64,000 bases of DNA from Sipunculus nudus. Taxonomy: Eukaryota > Annelida > Sipuncula > Golfingiida > Sipunculidae. The stretch is taken from positions 56,217,812-56,281,811 of the forward strand of contig CM049314.1 of assembly GCA_026874595.1 (NCBI GenBank), read 5' to 3'. Shown here one piece after another: positions 56,182 through 64,000 of this stretch. Below the pieces are notes generated by a model. That model was not told the origin of the DNA. It was given only the letters and a program-made list of their open reading frames with translations, and made no database searches. Positions within the stretch are counted from its first letter, which is position 1. Every line of letters starts with the position of its first letter. The translations under genes and the position numbers were made by a program.

Positions 56182-59100
56182 ATGGGGTCAAATCCTGCAT
56201 TTGAACAGAGTGTACCTAAGCAGGGCCTGATACTTGCGTTGGACATAGGGACCACCACAGTACGCTGTCATCTGTACAACCAAGATGGAGTCATCAAAGG
56301 CTCAGCAGACAGGAAGGTAAGCCATCAATCTCATGTGTAGCAACACATGTCCAGTAGGGCCACACAAACAATTGTTTTACACATTCACAGCTCCCATGTG
56401 TCAGCTTTTCTTTTTTTTTTTTCTAATGAGATCTGGATCTTCCATAATATTGCTAATGTTGCCTCAATGCCTGAAAAGAATTCTTAAAGGGTGTGGAATT
56501 TGGACTAAATTTTGCGTTGATTATAATTTACCATTTAAAAAAAATTAGGGAATTTTTATATTTTGCAGCTTGTGCATGATAAATGTATAATGACCAGAAT
56601 TTTTCAGAAATTTTTCATGTGCTGGTGTTTTCGAAGATTTACCAAACTCCTCTGCTGCACCCAACCAAATTTTCTCACTTAAAGTTAAATAATTGTGCTC
56701 TGGTAGTAATAGTTAAAACAAATTAAGTTGCAGCAGATTTTGTTTTTATTGTTTAGATTGTGGTTCTTCATCCCAAGCCAGGCCTGGCAGAGATGGATGA
56801 AGAAAATCTGTGGCAGCAAGTCCAGGATGTCATAAAGGAGGCCATTCAGGGTTAGGCTTTTTTCCATATACAGGAAAATTCCATCTAACCACCAACTCAG
56901 TTTAGGGACCATCTCAAAATAATGGTTTTTTTTTCATAGTCCCAGTCAGAGAGACAACAAAGTTGTTTCACAAGTCACAAAGTTGCGAATAGCATTAAAA
57001 CGTAACCTTGTGCAGCAAACAAATGTCGGGTCAGACTAATACCTAAAAGCCCGGTAAAGGACCAAAAGGTGCCAAGATTTTCACTTACTTCTACTTCCAA
57101 GTGGTCTTAAATAGAATGTTTGATTGAATCTGGTATAAATCAGCTTGCATAAATGTGTAAACTGAGATTGTCATCATAACTGAAATACTGACAACCCTGA
57201 TTGGGCTCATGGGGATTTAGTTTGTAGTGTTGCCACCAGATGTCAGCAGAACATACAGGCACTAGATGATGGCAGTGACAGTTAATAATGGGGGTGACAG
57301 TTGGCATAACAAGTTATTTTGACAATTACGTAAATACTTGTAACAAATTCGACAGAGTATTTACTTTAAAAGCATTAATAAGTAGAAATATGTGAGAATA
57401 TTGGGAGCATTTTTGGTCCTTTTCAGTGCTTTTTGGTCCTTTTTGGTTAATAGTCTGACAGACAAGTGTCAACAACTTGGCCCTGACTTGTCAGCATGAC
57501 ATACCAGTCAGGCTGAATTGCATGGTCAATATTTTAAGTATATTTTGTGAAAGCAAATATCACAGTGATATAGAAGGTTCATATAAACAAGCGATCATTG
57601 GTCGTTTGTAATCTTTTAATCATCAAACATGATTTAAAAGAAAATTCTGACCACTACTACAAACAGACTTAGATTAAGCACCTGTATACATATCTCAGTG
57701 GGAACTATCTACCCTTATTATATTGATATTCTCTGTTAATGCACATTTTGTTTTGATGTACTTTTGTCAATCATATTGTGCTTGTATTTTATCAGATGCA
57801 GAGATCTCTGCTAATGATGTATTATGTATGGGTATCACCACACAGAGGAACACATTCATCACGTGGGACAAGTAAGTTTGTATCACACATTTTGGATCTT
57901 GTAGCCTAAAGGTATGTCTCCATGTCCTTTAATATGCATATGTGCATATATGCATGAAAAAATTGGTGTGTTTCTATGTATGCCTATATGTGTGAACTGG
58001 CAGACTAAATATTTGTACAGTGGATGGAGCGGACCTTCCATGAAAAGATGGTGAAGTGATGTCATTTTACCCCAAATCCCCGAGTTCACGCAAACCCTAT
58101 GCCTGAAAATTGCTCCTGTGGCGATTGTCATGCATATATGCACATACGCATGTGCATTGACAGACACATGGAAGCACCCCAGTTACAAAATCATATGAGT
58201 GATTTTTCATGCATATACGCGTATACATGCACATGGATACTGTAAATAATGAAATTTTTACATCTAATGAAATTCTACATGCCTGTAGGAATAAAAAATT
58301 ATAACCATATTTTGAAAGCACAAAGGTAATTTTTTTTATCATTCATGGACCCCATGAGACCAAAAGGTCTTTAAAGAAATTGTGCTGTGTGTTTAGATAA
58401 GCATAATGCCACAACGATGAACAAAACTTTCATTTAAACTACTCTGTTAAACATAATTGGTCATCATTTCTTGTCTACTAAGCTTAGCTGCCGCAATTAT
58501 GCAAAGTGTTTTGATTAAAAATGAGGTCACTGTAACTTAATTCTTATACAAGTCAAGGCCTGAAGATTATAACGTCACAGTTTCAGTTATCATTGATTTA
58601 TTACAGGGAAACGGGGAGACTGTTTCACCACACTTTCAGTTATCATTCATTTATTACAGGGAAACTGGGAGACCATTTCACCGTTTCATCACATGGCAAG
58701 ACCTGCGAGCCAGTGACACTGTCAAAGCATGGAATGAGTCATATATGTTGAAGGTAAACAAAACAACATTTTATAATGCAGCTAATGAATTACAAAATAA
58801 ACTAACACCGTACTAGAGGGTGTCTTTCTAGAGTAAAGAGGGCAGTGATGTTTCCTAAATATTTTTTATAATTTGAATACCGGTATTTGAAACAAAGAAA
58901 GATTCTTAATTAGTCATACAAAATATTCTCATAAATTTAAGAATTCTTCAAAATAGAATTTTGCTTATCTATGCAGGATTTGATTGGTTATGATACTTAT
59001 TTTTCAACCACATTGAGTATACATACAGTGTCATCTGTTTATTAGAGTATTTTTCTTGTATCATCTTGATTTTAAATCTGGCACTTATTCATTTCACAAT

Positions 59101-62100
59101 CCACAGTAAATTAACTCTTTATTGTTTTTATATCTGCTTGCATTATTAATATAAAGCTTCAAAATTTAACCTTTAAATTGAAGTGACAGCTTATAACTCG
59201 TATTGGAGCTTACATCTTTCACAAATCTTTAGCTTTTATTGTTGACTCTTTTCAGGCTTTTAACAACGGAGCTAGATTGTTACACATAATGACACGAAAG
59301 AAGAGGTTCTTGGCAGCATCTGTCCTCAAGTTCAAATCAGCGCAGGTCAGGAGGTTAAGTGGGATTTACCTACAATAAAGAAGACATCATGCTAAAACCA
59401 ACTTATAAGTTGAAATAACCTGGGATGATTAAATTCTTTACAACTAATTAGTGCTGGTGATATGTGGTCCTTCATTTAGTTAAACAGACCCTTAAGATAA
59501 AAAAATTAAAAGATATGGTTCTTAGGCACCTCCCGTGTCAATTTTAACCCCTTGCATAAAAAATTATTATTTTGATTTTCATCTTTCAAGAAGATAAAAT
59601 AATACAATTTTGATAAGAGTTCCTTTTTTATGAAGTGCTTTTACCTGTTATTTTCATGCTTTTTCCCTGATCATATGACATTTTTATCACAAACATTAAA
59701 AAAAAAGTAAAAAAATATTGCCCACCTGCACTGATTTCTGAGAAAAAAGGCCTGAGAACCATTCTTTTTTTTTTAGAAGTCTTTAAATTTTTTTACATCA
59801 CATAGGGTGCTGATACTTTATGATATAACAAGTTAGCCTTTGAATGTTTGAATTTATATTATTTTATGCCCATTCTTTAAAATTTGTATAGGCACTGTTT
59901 ATATAAAAAAAAACTTCTTTAGTTTAATAATGGTGCAGTTTTGTTTTATGTTAATAATGTGATAGTGATGATTAAAGATAAATCATTATATATTTTTTCA
60001 ATATTGTACAGGTGACATTGAGACTTAAATGGGCACTAGAAAACATACCAGAGGTGAGTGCACTCCTGATACTGTAGTTGGTTTCATATTCACAGGGTTA
60101 ATATTTCTCAGTTTTCACTTTTTCACTGATTTGTCAGTAGGGTTCCATTTTCATGATCTCACCATACAAAAGGCCCACACATGATATAACCACTATCATA
60201 TGAATTAATTAAATTAAAAAATATTTGTGCAAAATCTTAATAATTGCATGGGAACCCAATGGAACATCAACCCAGTGGAAATTGTTGTTCATTAAAGGCA
60301 GATAATTTGAAAGATCTGATATAATTCATAATAGCAATCTTTGAAAATACAGATCTGTTATTATTCATAATATCAATCATTCACGATCAATTTGGTCTCG
60401 ACTATGGGACCTCTGTTTCATGATGGTTTTATTTTCAAGATAATTATCCCTTTCGCGAACATTGTAAATTGAAGTCCTCTTGAACAAAAAGACAACAACA
60501 GTATAAGGTGCTTTCAGATGGTTTCTTGTGTTACTAATTAGCCGCTTTTCCAATATGCTGACATTGTTTTGCCCATCTAGGTAGATGTGAAAAGGCATAT
60601 GTGATAAACCAGAACAAACAAAGACTGGCACAAGTCCCTAACTGTTTAAATAACAGAAGCAATATTTTTAGGGACATATTGACATTCCAGGTCTGTTAAA
60701 TATACAAGAAATTATGGTACCTGCCAATATTTTGTCGTAAAACTGTTTGCTTACTCCTGTATTGAGTGGCTGAAAAGCTTGCATGAGGCGCGATCAGTGC
60801 CATAAACATTAATATAGCATGCCTGCCACTTAGTTGCAGGCCTGCCAAATCACTCTTTTATAAAAGAGTCACTCATTGTTTTAATATTTCCTGAAAATGA
60901 TGCTAATTACTGTTTTTTTTATCTATTTTTTTTTCAGAAGCACACTTTTTATTCCTGAACAAAATTTCCAATATTTATTATTTTACTTCTGCTGTAACAG
61001 TCCAGTTAAAACAAGAATGGGACATTTCGCAATTTCTTGTGTGCTTATGTCCAGCATGTATCACAACATGCCCTTATCTTCGTGCAGGGGGTTGTTTGCA
61101 ATGTAATTATAAGTTTCTGACATTCGGAATGATATGTGTCAATATATATACACAGTTGTGCTATGTGAAGCTCATCTTTATTCAGTCTGTGATAAAAAAT
61201 GGGGAGAAGACGATAATTCCACTCTTTTTTTTTTTTACTCTTTATTTCAAAGAAGTCCATTATGTTTTTTCCAGAGGATTTACTCCTTTTTTAGGTCCTT
61301 TTTCTTTGGCAGGCCTGTAGCAGCCATATTGCACAACTATATCAGTCAAGCCTTTTAAATATTAAATAATAATGTACTCATTAATGCATTCTTTTGTAAA
61401 TAAATTTCTATTCAAAACTTTTTTTCTGGTCAACTTTTATGCCCACATGTAACTGTTTGGTATCATGTCAGCTACACCAGGCATGAATTGGGTGCCATAC
61501 CAACTTATTCAGAATTTTCCAGGAATTGAAGAATTGAATGAAGAATTGAGAATGAGTACAAAAACCAAATAAGACTTTTGCAAATACACTTTTTGATATG
61601 TTTACTCATGTTGTTCCAACTTGGTTCAGGGTTAATAAACACCATTCTTTGTAACATTCTCTGTCAGTGGGAAGCTGCAGTATCAAATGGAGTAAACACA
61701 GTTTCATTAAACCTCGTACAGTCTGAGTGTTTGAAAACCTTCCTTATTTTAGACTATAATCTAGTCTCAGATCAAACTGATGCCCTTTTGTTAAAAATTT
61801 TCAATTTGTTCTTGTGTTCTAGTTTCAGATTTTTATATTTTCAGCTTAAGAAAAGAGTTCAGGAAAAGCAAGTGCTGTATGGTTGCATAGAAACCTGGTT
61901 GTTATGGAAACTGACTGGTGGTCTGGTTCATGCCACAGACTACTCCTGTGCCAGCTCCACTGGTTTGTTTGATCCTTTCCAGGTAAGGTTAAAATTTTAT
62001 AGAAACTTAGTAAAACAGCATAAAATAATTTCTCATATCTTGCTTAATATTTTGTTTTCAAATGTAAATAATGAGATTTTCCTGTAATCTATTTGAAAGT

Positions 62101-63150
62101 GGTGGAGTAATTTAAAGTTATAAATATATTTAAAATTCAAGCTGGTATCAGCATTTTGTTGTCAACAAATATTTTCAGTTTCAGTTGTTTTAGTATTTAG
62201 CAATACCAGTAGGTGGCAGCACCTTCTTGTCTCTATTATGGAAACCCCTGACTATATGGCTAGTTTCAGCTTAATATATAATGCTATTTTAATCAGAAGT
62301 TCATCATCTTAAATTGTCTTCTTAAAGATGATGGTTTCAGTACAAAAAAACTAGATTTTCAGATTAATACACTTCAAAAGACTGGTTTACAATACATTTT
62401 ACCAAATCATTTGAGCTGGTTTACCTAAATGGAAAAAAAAAACTTATGATATTATATAAAATATGATATATAATCAGGAATCTTAGCAAATAGTAAAAAA
62501 TATAATCAGATAACAGTATTAATGAATGCTGATATGGATGCAAGGTTATACAATATATTTTCTTGCAGATGGAATGGAGCACTATTGTGGCAGGATTGGT
62601 AAAACTTCCTATGCACATATACCCAAAGGTCAAGGACACAGGGTAGGTCATGTGACTTTCAGGTACACCTTCATTTGCATAAACATAACAGTAAATTATG
62701 TCATCTTGGAACTTTTAAAAGGACACCAAAAATCATAGGCTGTTTTACCATTTAAATTTGATGATATAAACACAGTTGAAAAAAGCTTTAAAAATGAAAC
62801 AAATGTTCTAAAAATCACCATCATCAACAGATATTCAATAAGGGTCATTGAATTTACCGGTAATTATGTTATGTAAATTTTGATAGGTGTCTGTGGTTCC
62901 CTAGTCAGTTTGAGTACTGTAGAAGTCTGCATTAAATAAATAAAGAAAAGATTATTACAGTTGACTCTATATAATGGTTGCTTGTCTTACAAAAAAGTAT
63001 CAGACTGATTCTGTAATTAGAAGGAGCCGCTGTACTTTTTTTTTTTATTAGTTGGTCATGTGTTTTGTGTATTATCTTGTATTTGACAGTGGAGCTTTTG
63101 GAGTGTGTAGTCCTGACTTGTTCGGAGCTGAGATACCAATTACATCAATT
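56182..63150 (+). CDS. GK5: glycerol kinase 5 (FGGY carbohydrate kinase), N-terminal part
   Basis: Nine coding exons are in the window: 56182-56316, 56757-56850, 57796-57871, 58660-58753, 59256-59345, 60012-60053, 61845-61982, 62569-62642 and 63090-63150. Phases join into 268 codons, and the gene continues past the right edge (the donor GTAAGT follows 63150). The product is an FGGY-family kinase, expected to phosphorylate glycerol or a related polyol with ATP. The phosphate-binding loop [13 protein letters not shown] is at about 20-32. GITTQRN (89-95) and ITWQDLRA (112-119) match the FGGY N-domain and the ISWQD segment of animal GK5, and [11 protein letters not shown] and STGLFDPF correspond to the conserved TWLLYKLT/STTGLFDP region. 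The order and exon content follow the vertebrate GK5 protein with no gap, so I name it GK5 and not GK. The ATG chosen is the first in frame after the acceptor at 56158. Confidence 0.92.
57911..58182. mobile_element. MITE-like element in GK5 intron 3
   Basis: The ends form an imperfect inverted repeat of about 45 bp: GGTATGTCTCCATGTCC then TGCATATGTGCATATATGCA at the left, and the matching complement ending near 58182. The middle shares GTGTGTTTCTATG and AAAAGATGGTGAAGTGA with the repeat at 12120-12345. It is noncoding and the target duplication is not clear. Confidence 0.55.
58581..58686 (+). repeat. 53-bp tandem duplication across a GK5 splice acceptor
   Basis: TTTCAGTTATCATTGATTTA at 58581 recurs at 58634 with one change (CATTCATTTA). 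Each copy includes the pyrimidine tract, TTATTACAG acceptor and the first exon bases GGAAAC(G/T)GGGAGAC. The second acceptor (58659) gives the conserved [15 protein letters not shown] frame. The first (58606) would add 53 nt and shift the frame. The copies are about 90% identical, so the duplication is fairly young or constrained. Confidence 0.8.
59497..59774. mobile_element. diverged relative of the MITE at 30995-31325
   Basis: The ends AGATATGGTTCTTAGGCACC and, inverted, GGTTCTCAGGCC match the inner inverted repeats of the PIF/Harbinger-like element at 30995-31325. The interior words CCCG(T)GTCAATTTTAACCCC, TTATTTTCATGCTTTT and CTGATTTCTGAGAA follow in the same order. It lies in GK5 intron 5. 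Confidence 0.6.
60837..61317 (+). mobile_element. dispersed repeat starting CAGGCCTGCCAAATCAC, copy 2
   Basis: It begins CAGGCCTGCCAAA (60837) and ends with its inverse TTTGGCAGGCCTG (61317), a 13-bp terminal inverted repeat. The body aligns in order with 48646-49110. No matching target duplication is seen. CAG ends suggest a hAT-type MITE. It lies in GK5 intron 6. The open frames at 60897-61358 fall inside it and are not genes. Confidence 0.6.
61318..61844. other. GK5 intron 6, right part
   Basis: AT-rich with no feature recognised. It ends in the acceptor TTTTATATTTTCAG (61844). Confidence 0.5.
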
Positions 63151-63197
63151 GTAAGTGAATAATAAAATCTTTTTATCCCAATTATAACAGCATTTAT

Positions 63198-64000
63198 TGT
63201 ATCCGCCAAAACGAAGTTTTGCAGATACTATGTTTTTGACCGGGTTCCACCGCCGCCACCGCCGCCGCCGCCGCCGCGTTCGTTTCCGGAGAACTCCTCT
63301 GAGACTACTGGACAGATTTTTCCGAAACTTACACAAATTATCGGGTCACATGTGAACTGGTGCCTAACCAAGTGACCTTGACCTCTGACCTTTCGTCTCT
63401 GCCCAGCGTCCGTTTGTGCGTCTGTTTCCACACATAAACCCATATATCTCGGGAACCGTTTGACCAATCCGGGAAAAAATTTTATACAAATGTAGCCCTG
63501 GGAAAGCTTTATAACATACACAACAAAAGGTGGCGCCACCTGCAACCATGTTTGCACTGTGTCCATCTGTTCATCTGCCTGGGGTTAAAATCACTCATAT
63601 CTCTGCAGTGATTTGACTAATTCACCTAAAATTCGGCATGCATATACATCCTAGATAGCTTTCTCGATTTTGTGACAGGTGGCGCCACCTACATTCACGT
63701 TAACGCTCCATACATAATCCGTTATATCTCGGGAACCGTTTGACCGATCCGGAAAAAAATTTTACACAAATGTAGCCCTGGGATAGCTTTATAACATGAA
63801 CAAAAATGGTGGCGCCACCTTCAACCATGTTTGCACAGTGTCCATCTGTTCATCTGCCTGGGGTTAAAATCACTCATATCTCTGCAGTGGTTTGACTAAT
63901 TCACCTAAAATTTGGCATGCATATACATCCTAGATAGCTTTCTCGATTTTGTGACAGGTGGCGCCACCTGCATTCACGTTTACGCTCCACACATAAACCT
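63198..64000 (+). mobile_element. Helentron-like element, family B, copy 3 (cut by window edge)
   Basis: It starts TGTATCCGCCAAAACGAAGT, with the 5' hairpin (GTATC paired with GATAC) and a CCG-repeat tract at about 63246-63280. Family B monomers follow, with GGTGGCGCCACC palindromes near 63530, 63678, 63809 and 63957. It lies in the GK5 intron after 63150 and runs off the right edge. Confidence 0.75.

Noticed and set aside
60897..61358. Overlapping + strand frames up to 93 codons
   Set aside because: They fall inside the CAGGCCTGCC transposon-like repeat in a GK5 intron.
61578..62087. A 169-codon frame treated as a single-exon gene
   Set aside because: Only 61845-61982 is coding (a GK5 exon); the rest is intron that happens to stay open.

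Overview
The window is animal nuclear DNA. It is AT-rich and holds spliced genes with GT-AG introns, long introns packed with decayed DNA transposons, CpG-bearing promoter-like islands and many (TA)n and homopolymer tracts. There is no operon structure. The mobile element mix (Helentron-like elements carrying internal tandem repeats, several hAT families, a CR1/L2-type LINE remnant) together with an invertebrate-looking GK5 gene suggests a marine invertebrate, possibly a mollusc or other lophotrochozoan. That placement is inference.

Three genes on the + strand are well supported. (1) A single-coding-exon C2H2 zinc-finger protein of 767 residues (21760-24063) with seven fingers and an AT-hook-like basic motif. 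Its upstream noncoding exon(s) lie further left. (2) A nine-coding-exon protein kinase of 421 residues (36857-44681), with a probable CpG-rich promoter and noncoding first exon near 28950-29154 and a probable long 3' UTR to about 48530. Its catalytic motifs are HQD and DLG instead of HRD and DFG. Its C-terminal half carries a DSGFGS motif and a very basic tail. (3) The first nine coding exons of a glycerol kinase 5 (GK5) orthologue (56182-63150, running off the right edge), perhaps with a noncoding first exon ending at 50147.

The left third (5.5-15.9 kb) holds a scatter of short minus-strand open segments with protein-like composition and splice sites: extracellular-looking segments, one transmembrane segment with a cysteine-rich juxtamembrane stretch, and several alternative C-terminal ends, one ending in STTI. 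I read these as exons of one or more minus-strand membrane-protein genes, but I cannot assemble a full model.

The rest is mobile DNA. Two Helentron-like families stand out: family A at 17997-20406, about 32040-34536 and 50637-52983, and family B at 25741-27324, 51635-52801 and 63198 to the edge. Both have a 5' hairpin, subterminal inverted repeats, a 3' hairpin and internal monomers built around a GGTGGCGCCACC palindrome. One B copy sits cleanly inside an A copy. Elements of hAT type with target-site duplications lie at 7507-8023, 29914-30858, 41441-43393 and 53924-55998. A PIF/Harbinger-like MITE is at 30995-31325 with a diverged relative near 59497-59774, and a separate TIR element is at 480-1462. 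Most of these sit in introns of the kinase and GK5 genes.
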